The position numbers and the translations under genes are program-made. Shown piece by piece: positions 1-11,300 of a stretch of 41,135 nt of DNA; position 1 is the stretch's first letter, and every line of letters begins with the position of its first letter. The stretch comes from Cercozoa sp. M6MM (Eukaryota > Endomyxa: Ascetosporea), in the NCBI GenBank assembly GCA_040357565.1, contig JBDODJ010000100.1, one strand, 5' to 3'. Under the pieces are notes generated by a model. That model worked only from the letters and a program-made list of their open reading frames with translations. It did not search any database and was not told where the DNA came from.

Positions 1-47
<47 letters not shown>
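1..47. repeat. (GT)n microsatellite at the window edge
   Basis: Uninterrupted GT dinucleotides open the window. By analogy with the other GT tracts here, which lie inside introns, it may be the tail of an intron of the gene that follows. Confidence 0.95.
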
Positions 48-48
<1 letters not shown>

Positions 49-1651
49 AGGGCGTTTGACCGTAGAACAAACTTCGTGAAGTGTCTGATCGAAGAGTACG
101 CCGATGTTGCGTTTCCTGCAGTCGACGATACGAAAGGGTTTGTCCTTTTTGACTGCGCTGTATCGATAAGTTCATTGTATACCTACACAATGCATCAACT
201 GCAGGTGGGAATACGTGTTGCGACTTGTCATCAAGCACTGCAACAGGGGTGCAAACGACCTAATCGATATGCTGCTAGAACACGCATTGAACACACTTGG
301 TGTCGATACCGTTATTGTGCGCAACGCTCTGCTCTACCTTGCACGCACGCAATGTACCGCTACCCTTTCCTCCAAGTTTCCCTTTGACACCGTGTCATAG
401 TTTTTTTTTTTTTTGAAGACAAGACAGACGATCCTCGAAAACCAGTTTGGTGCTTCAGCATTGTGCTGAAATACTATGTCTGCCAGATCGATGACCCTGT
501 ACTATCACTGTTGGTTCTTTGTTTGTGGTAAGTATCCGTGTTTGTGATGCAGTTCCTGGAAGAAATCTGGCAACTCGCAACAGCGCGTTTACACTCAGCG
601 TCCAACTCAAGTATTTCTCTACCTTGATGCTTTTTGTTACTTTTTAATGGCGGCTGTGTCTAGACTTGCAAGCAGTAGGCCGTCTGCTGACTTACCTACT
701 GTTGAGTGATAACGTGGCTTCGCAAAAAGGCGCAGTTGTGTAAATATCTTCGTTTGCGCACGTTTTAGTCTATCGAAATGTGCGCTGTTTGTCATTATCA
801 CAGAGAACTCAAGAAAGAACACATTCAACGCGGATTTGCGCGAGCATTGCCGTACAACAACACGCAACACCGACTCGGTCACCCGGTTTGGTTGTGCAGA
901 GGCGTTGTTGCTCTCGCTTGTGCTCCCTGTGGTACCGAGACATCATTGTCACGGTTACCTTCTTGCACCGCAAGCCAGTTCGTATAGGATTGGAAGTGAT
1001 GCAATCAACGCTGCCGCAGGCAGTGCAGGTATCTTTGTGTCACTGCAACTCACACTTTAGAATATCCTTTGTGCTTGTAGTGCATGCATTGCGTGCTCAG
1101 TGGCGCATTGGCCAATGTGCAAAACATGGTGAAAGTTCGGACACAGGCTCAGCACATTAAACAGCGTATCACCGAGTACTACAGCACGTATGATCCTCTT
1201 GCTTGCTCAAGTACATTGGCATACCGGGACGCGACATCGACGTGACTCACATCACGCGAGGCCGTGACGGTTTCGTGCAGTACCGAGTCGCGTTGTTGGC
1301 GTTGGCTCGAGTCAATGAATACTCAAAATCTACTCGGACTGCAAATTTACTTATTTTCGCACGTACGTCATTATTAGTTAGAATAAACTTAATCTAGAAT
1401 ATCGCGTCGGTGGACGGGGTCGTCGGTCTCAACCGCGGCCGCTCAAATTCATTGACTCGGATTGCCCACGAACCGGAACGACGACTCTTACAGCGCGGAT
1501 CTCGGCGCCGGAGATCTCTTCACACCGCTTATTTACGACGGATAGAATTCGACGCAAGAAGATCAAGTTGCTGGCTATTTCGCACTATCTTCTTAAAGTA
1601 AATCCAAATCAAGTTCAAACAAACCATGCAAAAAAAGCGTCGCGACGGTAG
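48..1651 (+). CDS. 3' part of an unidentified multi-exon gene, helical protein
   Basis: I do not recognise this gene. Several open, leucine-rich, helix-like exon readings follow one another on the + strand: RAFDRRTNFVKCLIEEY near 49, WEYVLRLVIKHCNRGANDL from 206, KPVWCFSIVLKYYVCQIDD near 440, FLEEIWQLATARLHSAS from 565, LQAVGRLLTYLLLSDNVAS near 665, and a run including CAEALLLSLVLPVV near 890. Later pieces include NMVKVRTQAQHIKQRITEYY near 1120 and a basic C-terminal exon with RRKKIKLLAISHYLLK ending near 1600. The frame then closes at TAG 1649-1651, or is spliced at GTAAATCC just before. Exons are separated by GT..AG segments of roughly 35-70 nt. Alternating amphipathic helices suggest a HEAT/ARM-type scaffold, but this is inference. 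The 5' part lies outside the window. Several splice joins are uncertain. Confidence 0.4.
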
Positions 1652-1750
1652 GCAAACATCGAATTACAGACCAAGATTCTGGTCTACACCTTATATTTTA
1701 TACAGTCACTGCAAAAACTGAGAAACGTACTCGTCACTACAAACAATTGA

Positions 1751-2114
1751 TCAAGTTCTCCAGCTGGTAGCTGGCGTACAGAGTTTACCGAGCATGCACC
1801 ATGCTTGTTGGTGCATGGTGCTAGTGTACCCGACGCGCTTTTTCCTTTGCCGAAATTCTGTCACCGACAATGTGCTTGCTTGGACCAAGTGCATCGCTTG
1901 CATAGTTCTTCTATACATCGAAAGGCAATATCCAAGTGACGCGATGCCAACCAGCGATACTATGGCCTGTTCAGTGATGTTCAGCACACGTCCTACTTTC
2001 CCTTTCACCAGCGGCTGCAAAATCTAAATTTATCGCGAAAAGCAATTGACTGCTGTGAATTTAAATTTACCGTACCCCAAACAGGTCACGATAGTACTGG
2101 TCCGCTTCGTTCAT
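1751..2114 (-). CDS. Small single-pass membrane protein, two exons
   Basis: Not recognised. Exon 1 (2076-2114) reads MNEADQYYRDLFG. A 61-nt intron (2015-2075, GTACGG..TTGCAG) joins it in phase to exon 2, which starts PLVKGKVGRVLN. A hydrophobic stretch, AIVSLVGIASLGYCLSMY, followed by RR, would make one membrane helix near residues 27-45. The tail is basic (RQRKKR). The second exon has no ATG of its own, and the exon 1 join supplies both a start codon and an acidic N-terminus. The 3' end is uncertain: the frame closes with TGA at 1751-1753, but a GTAAAC..TTCTCAG intron could instead lead to a stop at 1698-1700. The size and single helix would suit a mitochondrial or ER accessory subunit, but nothing specific is visible. 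Confidence 0.45.
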
Positions 2115-2760
2115 CTGTCTCTCAATTCCTCCTCGGGTGACGACGCACTAACTCCTTGGCAAAGGACAATTTTATTTCATATTCGGGGGTGCAGTCAGCC
2201 ATCCTGCATATTGACTGTAGCACTCAGGGGGGATCCGCGCGGATAATAAATTTAAAATTTTACAGTAAACCTAATTCGAGCTGGCAGTGGTGCTGTACTT
2301 TACTTAGGCCAATGACAACATGGGTGGAGTGGTACCTGGTACGGTATACCCTGTAAGCAGCTGGATACAGTGTCTTTCATTTGATGTCCGGCACGAGGCA
2401 AGAGGCAAGAGGCTCCTCCTTCAATTGGGATTTTAGGGCACGAATTGCACGAGATTACATGTGCATGTACATCGCATTAACTACACTCCCAACTTTTACA
2501 GCAACAATTAACCGAATGAACTGAAGGAATATGTTAATATACGTATGTGCGGTGCAGTAATTCACGCACTTCGTCAGTTTACAGTACTCTGTAGTCCCTG
2601 CGCGTGCGCTGAACGGAACGGCAGTGCGTGCAGTGAGTCGGGTCCGTCCGTACGCGTCTAATTATACGATATATCGTCTTATGCTACGCTGCCCCTAGCC
2701 TGGACGTAGCTATGGCGATCACCTTGCGTTGGTCACGTTCAGTCCTCAAGCTCGCTCGGC
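2115..2760. other. Intergenic region between two minus-strand genes
   Basis: No convincing exon on either strand. It holds the palindrome TCCGCGCGGA at 2234-2243, about 120 bp upstream of the small membrane protein start, and a short direct repeat of AGGCAAG near 2395-2412. The part nearest 2115 should contain the promoter of the upstream gene and the part nearest 2760 the 3' UTR of the MBOAT gene. Confidence 0.5.
2234..2243. promoter_or_regulatory. TCCGCGCGGA palindrome, copy 1 (noncoding)
   Basis: A perfect 10-bp palindrome. The same 10-mer recurs at 5070, 11562, 12419, 28821 and 30180. This copy lies in noncoding DNA upstream of the 1751-2114 gene. It resembles GC-rich E2F-like sites in general shape only. 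Confidence 0.3.
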
Positions 2761-5278
2761 TCATTGAACCTTCTTGGCGTCTTGAAGCGTTTCGACTTTG
2801 TCACTGCTGGCGACGGTTTGGATGTTGCGACGCTTCTTCTTGCGACGAAAGAGGCGCGGTAGCGCTACAACGAGCAGCGGGCACAGCCAGTGTCCCCACC
2901 AGCCCAGCGTGCCCCACGCAGCGACCGATCGACGCCAGTCAAGGAACTGCACACCAGGGACACCAGGGAATAACACTACTCTGCACTCATTTTGTCCAAA
3001 GGGACCTCAAACGCAACGCCAAAGTAGTTCACGCCAGTGTAGGTGAACACAAAGCCGACGAAATTGTACAGCCAGCGCAAGTGTTCGAGTGGTGCCTTGT
3101 TCTGTTCAAACACAGGCAGAATCAAAGCGAGCAACTCCAGGCACTTACAAGAATACCTCCTTCTCAGTCACAAAGAAGCGACGCAGTGTGGCACGTCCCA
3201 CGCCGTCGGCAGCACTCAGAAGTGCCGACGAGACAAAGAAAAGATAGTAGCCCGGCTAAGGAACGAGAGAATATCAAGTGGCAAGCACTGAAGCAAAGAT
3301 AAAGTACGTAGAAGCCGTGCCAGAAAGCAGATGTCACACGGGTCGCCATTGTGGCAAAGCCTGCGTTTGACAATACACGAAAGTCAAAGCAAGTGGAACA
3401 CACAAACACACAAACACACAAACACACAAACACACAGACACACACAGACACACACAGACACACACACAGACACACGATCTCACCCTTGTGCGACATGACG
3501 CCCTTCATAAACGACGGGCGCTGCACACGCAGGTACACGCAGTCCTTCAACCAGGCGTTGATGCTGACGTTCCAGTTCGACGTCAGAGCTAACACATTGG
3601 TCACTTTGCCAGCACCCAGATAAAAGAGCAAAACAAGAAAGTACCAGGCACGGACTGCGCCAACTCCGCACGAAGCAAATTGCCGTTGCTCGAGCGATCC
3701 CAAACCGCAACGAGCGGCGCGTTCGCTGTAATTTCAGAACAGAAAACTCATCACTCGGACCAAAAAAGACGAGAGTGAAGGAACCTTCGTCGTTGTCAGC
3801 TTCGGCCGGAACGAGACGCATGCCGAAACCCGCAGCCACACAACCGGCTTCAGCGAGATACCACGCAAAATAATACTTCCAACTGAACAAAAGAAAACAC
3901 ACACCGTATCAAACACCAACACAACGCACTTTGTGTAACAGTAGTCCTACCGGTAAAGGGATACAGCGAGGGCAGTGAACACAATCTGAACGATTCGCGA
4001 AACCAACGCATTCACGAAGGCGAGCACCGGCACAGCTGCCACTGTCGAAGCTCCAAAAATCGCCGACTTTGCCGGCAGAACCTCAGTGAACCTAGCCAGA
4101 GATGCAACGTTTCTCAGATATAGATATTTGAGCATAGGAGAAAGCAGTACCAAGAAGTTTCAAGCCACGAGTTCGAGAAGTAGTCCATGCTAAGGAATAC
4201 GCCAACGAAAGCGCAACCCGCCTTGAAAAGACATTTGAGAGCCGCCGCCATCGTAGGAACCTGTGTACGCAAGTAAATTTCGTTGACTGACAGAACAGCA
4301 AGTTAAAACGGTACCTGTGAACCCTTTGAGGCCTTGAAGTTCGTCACACGCTTGAGCGTGGCAGGAGCCCAGTCGCCGGTACCGTCCATGAACTCAATGT
4401 ACTCACGAATGCGGAAAGCTGCCCAAACGTTGTAACTGAAGAAAAGAATGAAAGGTCAATCAAAGCTACCAGGGCCTGCGAGAGCACCGCCGAAGAAAAA
4501 CACGAAACTGAAGAACTGCAGAATCGTCACATCCTGGTTCTGAACGAACGAAAGCAAACAAATACAGCAAAAAGGAACATCAACAGTGAAAGCTTGCAAA
4601 AGCAAAATACGTAAGCGGTCTTGACACGCTGCTCGTGAATGTGTGGTTTTGCGGCGAGCTGCTCCTTCTTTTGCATCTTGCGGCCATCGCTCAGATCAAA
4701 AGCACACGTGATGTACTTCGCAGTGAAGATCATCAACGGAGCTGACAGATCAACTTTCCAGCCCATCCTAAAGAAGAGCAACCTTTCCTCAACGGCAGTT
4801 CAAAGGTATTCAAGCTGAGGAAGTACCAATCAACCTTCATTCGGTAAATGTGCACTGTGCTCAGCACCGCCATCGTGAAAAAGCTCACGATTCCCGGCGA
4901 CACCTACAAAAAAAAAGCGTGTGCACCCAATTCAAAGCAAGAGGAAAACTTACACGAAGCTTAGCAATCAGACAGTAGACACATGCGGTGAGTGCGAGCA
5001 GCAGCAGCGTCGATTCATGACCGAGCAGCAGCCACTCAAACAGCACACCCGTCGAGAAGGCCAGGAGGTTCCGCGCGGAAGCGTTTTTCACTTGCTTGAG
5101 CAACCAGCCTAACCGAAACCAACGGGGTTACACGCTTGTGGGTCGCCGACAACATCAGAGTACCAAGCGGCACGGCACTGACGAGGCACAGAAGCAAAAC
5201 GATCTGATCTGATGGGAAGCCCGCCGCCTCAGACAAGCCCTCAAGTGGCTCTCGCACGAAACCAGGCAGGTGGTCCAT
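2761..5278 (-). CDS. MBOAT-family lysophospholipid acyltransferase
   Basis: A multi-pass ER-membrane O-acyltransferase of the MBOAT1/2/5, LPCAT3 and yeast Ale1 type, which moves an acyl group from acyl-CoA to a lysophospholipid. It starts MDHLPGFVREPLEG at 5278; a 55-nt intron then gives AVPLGWLLKQVKNASARN. Family landmarks in order: LSAPLMIFTAKYITCAFDL, which matches the 'GPLMILTQK' block; FFSFVFFFGGALAGP; FRIREYIEFMDG; KYYFAWYLAEAGCVAAGFG; WNVSINAWLKDCVYLRV; and TSAFWHGFYPGYYLFF, which carries the invariant catalytic His. The last exon ends in a basic tail whose final four residues are KKVQ, a di-lysine KKxx ER-retrieval signal. Introns are about 50-60 nt except one with a CA-rich tract (3401-3476). 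The gene is divergent from the DUF5690 gene, sharing a 427-bp upstream region. Head-group and acyl specificity cannot be read from the sequence. Confidence 0.85.
3401..3476. repeat. CA-rich simple repeat in an MBOAT intron
   Basis: Degenerate (CACAAA)n passing into (CACAGA)n on the + strand, so GT-rich on the sense strand. It lies between the exon ending near the WLKDCVYLRV block and the exon carrying the catalytic His. Confidence 0.8.
5070..5079. other. TCCGCGCGGA palindrome, copy 2 (coding, MBOAT)
   Basis: Same 10-mer as at 2234. It lies in the MBOAT exon that reads NASARNLLAF on the minus strand, so protein coding alone could explain it. Confidence 0.3.
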
Positions 5279-5705
5279 GCTACTCTACACCTAAACACAC
5301 CAGCGCACAATGATGCGTCACAGCATCACTGGTTCAGTCAAAAACAGGAGTGGCTATAGGCGGTGGTGGACGAGCTAAACAACAGAAAGAATAAAGAGAA
5401 AATAATAGCGTGCACGGTGCCGCGCTCAGCACAGGAGCGGAGTCACTCGCATGTGGGGCATTCAGCGCTCCAGCCCTGGCCTGTTCGCCGTTCTGGCAGG
5501 GGGTATAAATGATCCTATCTGAAACGAGACCACCAACCGACCACGTGCGATCACACACCAAAATAATATCGAATAAAATATTATTTGGAACGTATCCCAG
5601 GGGAGATATGATGTATGTGCGTATGTATTGCATATGTGTGTATGTGTATTGTACCGGTATACAGTACAATATAGTTGTTGTCTCAAAAATAATGCGGTGT
5701 CTCTG
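5279..5705. promoter_or_regulatory. Divergent promoter region, MBOAT / DUF5690
   Basis: The 427 bp between the two start codons must hold both promoters and 5' UTRs. It includes AT-rich stretches near 5560-5590 and a GTATGT/TGTGTAT-rich patch near 5612-5650. I see no clear TATA box or paired operator. Confidence 0.5.
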
Positions 5706-8014
5706 ATGTCAGTGGTCGTGTTCACCACCTATGCGGCAACTTATTGCATTCGGTTTCCCACGTTTGTTCCGACCTACAAGGACAGGACTGCTGTACAAAT
5801 ACCACTGCCTGCATAGACCTGTGAGATTATTTAATCAAGCTACACATGGTATATACAGTTCGGTGTGGAACTGAAAAGCGCGCTCACGATCGCGCAGTCG
5901 TTTGGTTAGTACGTGTGTTCAGCAGTGACTTTGTACTGCAGTCCATGTGTCTGTGTGGCACTCACAGCATTCTGTTCAAGATCCCGACGGTCGTATACTT
6001 CCCGAAACTGCCGAAACGAGCCTGGATGCCTGCGTTGATAGCTGTACCCATCGTGCCACACACAGGGCCAAAAGATGTCGTATCTTGTGTATCCTGTGTC
6101 TTGTTTGCTTGCTACAGTGCTACGCGTGGTCCACGGTGTGTCTGGCTCTCATGGGCTGGTTCACTAGCGGCGAAGGCAAGGTGGTGATGACCTTCCTCTG
6201 TGCCGCTGGGTTGACGCCAGTGTACGCACTTATTGTTCGGTACACGAGCACCATCGATTCACAGAACACTGGAAATAAAAGGCAACTTGTCTTTCTGTAG
6301 TTTCCTGGAGGGTCGCAAGATCACGGAACCCCTGACGGCGATGCTGCTGTTTGCGACAGTTGTGACAGGAGGCATGGCGCGTTCCATTGGTACCTAGCCA
6401 AGATGTGAGCTTGTATCACCCTGCTGACTGACTCTTGTTGTCATGTCCACCAGGCGCATGGTTTCTGACACTTGGCGTGGCCGAGGCTTGGATGCCCTTG
6501 GTGGTGGCCTTGTGTGCCGCACCTGTGTACTGCCTGTCGTCCTACTTGCTACACACGCTGCCTCCGCCGACCGAGGAGGACCGCTCGCTGCGACAGGCGC
6601 GACTGCCCATGACGATTGGTCAGCAGAAGCAGTGGTCGCTCAAATTCTGGCAGCCGCTGTCAGTGTGTGCAGTGTGGTACATTGCCGCCGTTGGCTACCG
6701 CATGTTCCGTGACTGTACGTCTGTGTCCACTTTGTACCAGTGTCCAAGATGCACTGTCCGTTTTGTTTTCTGCCATAGACTTCCAGACGGACATTATGGA
6801 GGAACTCATGTGCGACGTGGGACAGGACCCGGACGAGTGCAGTCCATCTCCTTTGGTGGTACTGTGCGTGTACCTTTGTGTACCCATATCGACCCTATCG
6901 ATATCCTGTTGGCTTGCAGTACACACTTACTGAGTTCGCATGCGGCTCTGTTGTCCTGGCCGCTGTTGTGTCATTGACGCCTCTGAAGAACAACTACAAG
7001 GGTGCTTGTTGGTCCTCTTAAGGAACTTGCCTGTATCATATGCTTGTGATATGTGTAGCCTTCTTCCTCACGATGTTGTACATGGCCATCGGAAGCGGTC
7101 CTTTGGTGACTTTGAGAACAATTGGCGGATAAAGTGACTTTCTGTGTGACCTCTGCTCTTGTACAGCTGATTGGCGGCACGGCTTTGCTCAGTGGTTCGT
7201 CGCCACTGGGTTGGATGGTCTCTTCCGGCACTGGCGTTTCCTTGGTACGTTTGATCAGGGGGTTGCAGCTTAATAGAATATTGCAAGCACCTGTGTAGGG
7301 TGGCAGCATGCTCATCGGTGCCCCTTGGTGGGACCGTCTCATGGCCGGTAAGTGTGAGTATTTTGAGACTTCGGTCTCTTGTGTAATGGGTGTGTGCTGC
7401 ACAGCTGCTGGCGACTCGTACACCGTGTCGTTCCTGTGCTACTGGAGTGACTGTACTTCTTGCTTTGTTCTGCATCCGAATCGGGTTTCGCAAGCAACGT
7501 GTTCTGGCAGTTTTCGGTCACTCGGGCACCATCGGTGTCGTGTTCTACAAGGAGTTCTTCACTTCCGATGATGTCTCATTCGCCTCGTTTTTCGGTAAAT
7601 TCGCATCAGCCTTGTTGTATTTTTTGTGCTTGCTGTTTGAATTGGCTATCGGAGAGTATGTGAGTAGAATCGATCTCGTATGTTGCCGGAGCCTTCATGT
7701 TGTTCTGCTGCATGCTGGCTAGTGCGCTTTGTCCTGTCTGCTCTTTTCTGTTGTGTTTGCACTACTGTGTGTGTGCGTGTGTGTGTACAGCCGTGTTGTT
7801 CCGGTGGAAGCTGCCGAAACCCGACGGCGACAGCGAAGCGACAGAAGCGCTGCTGCCGGCGAGTGTGTCCAAGGACGCCGACAGCGACAGCGAGGTCGTC
7901 GACATTCACGACATGCACGCCCACATCGGCATCGGTTCCGACGTTCGCGACTTCCAGAATACTGGCGCGCGAGGTGTCGACGGCGACAATCAGGATGTCT
8001 CTGTCAACGCGTAA
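5706..8014 (+). CDS. DUF5690 multi-pass membrane protein (MFS-like)
   Basis: A predicted polytopic membrane protein of the DUF5690 family, known from bacteria and some protists; its substrate is unknown. Landmarks after splicing: MSVVVFTTYAATYCIRFP (matching the 'TYASMYAFRKPF' start), FGVELKSALTIAQSFGY spliced to ILFKIPTV, GLTPV spliced to FLEGRKITEPLTAMLL, GAWFLTLGVAEAWMPLVVAL, HTLPPPTEEDRSLRQARLPM, and near the end VFGHSGTIGVVFYKEFF. These follow the family order 'FLEGRRATE..', 'EFWMP', 'PPP..D...R..R.PM', 'Y.GS..VLLYK.F'. The C-terminal exon (from about 7800) is a hydrophilic acidic tail, rich in Asp and Ser, ending at TAA 8012-8014. The ATG at 5706 fits the family start, but an upstream exon cannot be excluded. 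Introns are about 50-90 nt. Confidence 0.75.
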
Positions 8015-8363
8015 ATTCTGCGCTGACCTGCGCTGACGCTACGCTACCTACGTCCGCAGTCGAATGTACACGCGATGTCGGTATTGGGGGTTGTAAAGAA
8101 CTGAAACTCGTATTTACACGCGTACATGTCAAGAAACGCGGTTGGATTCCGTTCCCTCGGCCAACGTAGCCTCTTGTATTGCACTAGCCTCTGACTGCGG
8201 GAGTTTTAAGGGTCACGGGAGCCCCGCATGCATTGTTGCTTAGTACTTTGTGCATTCAGTTTTGTCACAGCAATACCACAGCAATACCACAGCAAGCCGC
8301 CACATTCGCGACGTTAGTGGCATCCGACGCTTAGTTGTTTAAATAGAAGCATGAATCAATCAC
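8015..8363. other. Convergent intergenic region with an 11-bp tandem repeat
   Basis: These 349 bp separate the stop codons of the DUF5690 gene (+) and VPS35L (-), so they hold both 3' UTRs. At 8266-8295 the unit CACAGCAATAC is repeated about 2.7 times. No coding exon is visible. Confidence 0.6.
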
Positions 8364-11300
8364 TCAATCAAGGAGTTCGGCAACGCGCTGCGTGACGGCG
8401 AGCAGCAGCTCGTCCTTGTGTCGTTGCGCACGCAGTCGCAGCAACGCGTTCTCGCGCGAGAGGCACGACAGCGCGCGCGCATGCTGTGAAGACACGGCGG
8501 CCTGCGTGAGTCGCACCAGCAGTGCACACGAGGCACGCGAGGTGCGCAACTCACGCGAGACAAAGGCGAACACTCGCATGGCAGGCAGTCTGAGTGCAAC
8601 AAGGGTTAGGCTGATAGAGCTAGAAGGGAGGAGGGGATGGGTACCCTTGTTCCTTGGGCGGCATCAGAGACAGCGAGCGCATTAGCATGGTGAGAGCGTT
8701 GTGAATCACCTTGTGCGACTCGTCGTTGAAAGCAGGGTCGCCGTAGTACAGCTCGCGGTTGCTGACGCCAGTGCTGCCATTGCGTGCAGTGTCGCGGTGC
8801 TGCGACGTGACAGCGCTGGCCACGGCCGTCAGCAGCGACACACGCTCGCCTGGCGACAGTGCCTCGTGGTTTGCAAAGTCGCCCAGTGTGTCCGTGATCT
8901 AGGGAGGAAACCTTACATGATAACACAAAGGTACGGGGGTAAAGCCTACGTTATCCAGATCGTCGGGGTCCTCGCTTTCTTCCTTCGCCTTGTCAGTCGC
9001 ACTCAGCAGTCGCAGCAAGGCCACGTGCAAGTACAACGGTCCACGGGTGGCATGACCCGGCGCATGTGCGCACACGTGCGTCAGCTGCAGCAGCTGACGG
9101 TGCAGCCACGTGCGCACCGTGTGACGCGACCACTGGCGCACGCGACACTCGCGCGAACGCAGTGCCATGCTCATCAGCGTAGACACACTCGGCGCTGCCT
9201 CCTCTGACAGGGGGATAAAGAGGAGATAAAGAGGAGATAAAGAGGGAAGTAAAAAGGTAAGTAAAGAGGGGGAAACGGGGGGGGGTAACATGCGTAATAC
9301 CACTCTCCTTGGCCTGTCGCAGCAGCGTCAAAAACAGTCCCTCGGACTGTCCGAACAGTTCGCACTGCTGCGCCACTGTTGCTCCGCGAACCAGGCACTC
9401 CAGCTGCCCGGGGTAAAGGGGTAAAGGGCTAAAGGGCGAGGGGGCAGAATGCGGGTGTACCAAAGTGAGCGGCATCACAGGAACGCCGTCCTCCAAATGC
9501 GCCAAACTCGGCAGTGTCACGTGCAGGAACGCCAGCGCCGCCGCCACTTGCTGCTTGAGTTGCTTGCTGCGCGGGGGGGGGGGGGGAAAAAGGGAGAGGG
9601 GCACAGGGGGGGGGGGGGGGAAAGGGAAGTACGACAGCGCGCCACTGACGCAGCCGCGCACGTGCTCGACCGTGTCCAGCGCGAGTTTGCACAGCGTGGC
9701 CGTCACACCCTGTCAGTGTTCAACAAATACAGACAGGCTTGTTTGTGTGGGTAGGGTAGCATAAGTAGAATAGGTAGTAGGATAGATAGTAGGGTAGGTA
9801 GTAGGGTAGGTAGTAGGGTAGGTAGTAGGGTAGGTAGGTAGTAGGGTAGGTAGGTAGTAGGGTNNNNNNNNNNTAGTAGGGTAGGTAGGTAGTAGGGTAG
9901 GTAGGTAGTAGGGTAGGTAGTAGGATAGGTAGGATCCCTACGTCCAGAGCAGCCGAGAAGGCGCGTCGACACTCGCAGAAAAAGAGCAGTCGCGCGTCGA
10001 CAAAGTCGCTCAGTTTCGTGTGGCGCAGGCGGTGCCGCTCCGAGCGCTGCAGCACCTGTCGGCACAGCGACGATGCCATGTTGCCCACCTCGGTGCGCTT
10101 CGTCGCTGGCGCCATCACATCGTCCCTATGCGCGGGGTAAATGGGGGTGGTAAGAAGGGTATGGGGGGGGGGGTAAACATGGTAGTACAACGCGTCGTGC
10201 AGGATACGCATCGTGCTCAGCAACGATGACACTGTCGGAGTGTCCCACTGATGTCACACACACACCGACACACGTGTCAAACCGTCAGTCACTCAGTGAT
10301 CACTGTGCGATCAGTGTAGGTGCAGGTACAGCAGACTGATCTTTTAGCGCGTTTCGCAGCAGATCGGTGCACACGGCGTGCTGCATACCGGCCGGCAACA
10401 GGTCCACCAGGGGCAGAAACGCGTCCATCTGGAACACCTGTCGACAACGCACACTCAGGTATCTTCCGCGCGCAAACAATGACAGTAGCACATGTGACAG
10501 TGGCACATGGTACTGTGGACAAGTCGGACGCGCAGATTTCGACAATCGTGTTGACGTAATCATCGCCGCCGTCGCTCTCCTTGCGACGTCGCAGCACGTC
10601 TCTGCGTATAGATGGAGTGGGGATATAAAGGGCAATGGGGTAAGAAGTAAAGCTCAATCGGTACTGCAACAGAATGTTAGCACGTCGCGCAGAAAAGTTG
10701 CGTCGCACGAACGGCATCCACACACTCGCGACTGCATGTACTCATGCCTCTTTTGTCTCACTCTCACAAGAAAGTTGGGCGGGGGGGGGGTGTGCTACCT
10801 TCGAGATAGCCGACATGACTGGCGAGCTGCTGTGCCTGCTTCCACGCCGTGTTGAGCAAGTCGATCGCTGCCTTCTCCTTGTGACTAAAACAGAAAGCAA
10901 CCACCTTAAATGATCGATCTAAAACCTGTGTGCCTAAGAGTCCACCGAACTTACATATCGGCCAGTGTCACTGCTTTTCCGACCGCACACAACAAAGCTG
11001 CCTTCTCCGTGTCAGTTCCACTGTTTGAAAACAAGGATACTAACTACACAGATTTCAAAGAAACACTTACTCGCTGAACTGAAGCAAGCTTCCCGCGCTC
11101 TTGGCCTGCACAAGACTCGAAAAATGAGCACAGAAAAAAACTCAAGAATATTAGAGAAAAGCGCACAACGACATCTGGCGGAAAGTGAGTCGCCACAAAC
11201 ACCGCAGCCCGCGTGCTTTCGACTTTCTTGAGAATCTCGGCAAAGTCGTTGTCTGTGGTGAATTGCATTTGTTATTTGTTGCGTTGCACAAAACTGAAAG

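Noticed and set aside
5114-5138. 25-nt intron in the MBOAT gene
   Set aside because: A 55-nt intron with donor GTACTC ends at the same acceptor and gives a better family match (PLGWLLKQ).
9409-9935. Interstitial telomere repeats
   Set aside because: The GGGGTAAA and TAGGGTAGG units do not match TTAGGG or TTTAGGG arrays and sit inside introns of VPS35L.
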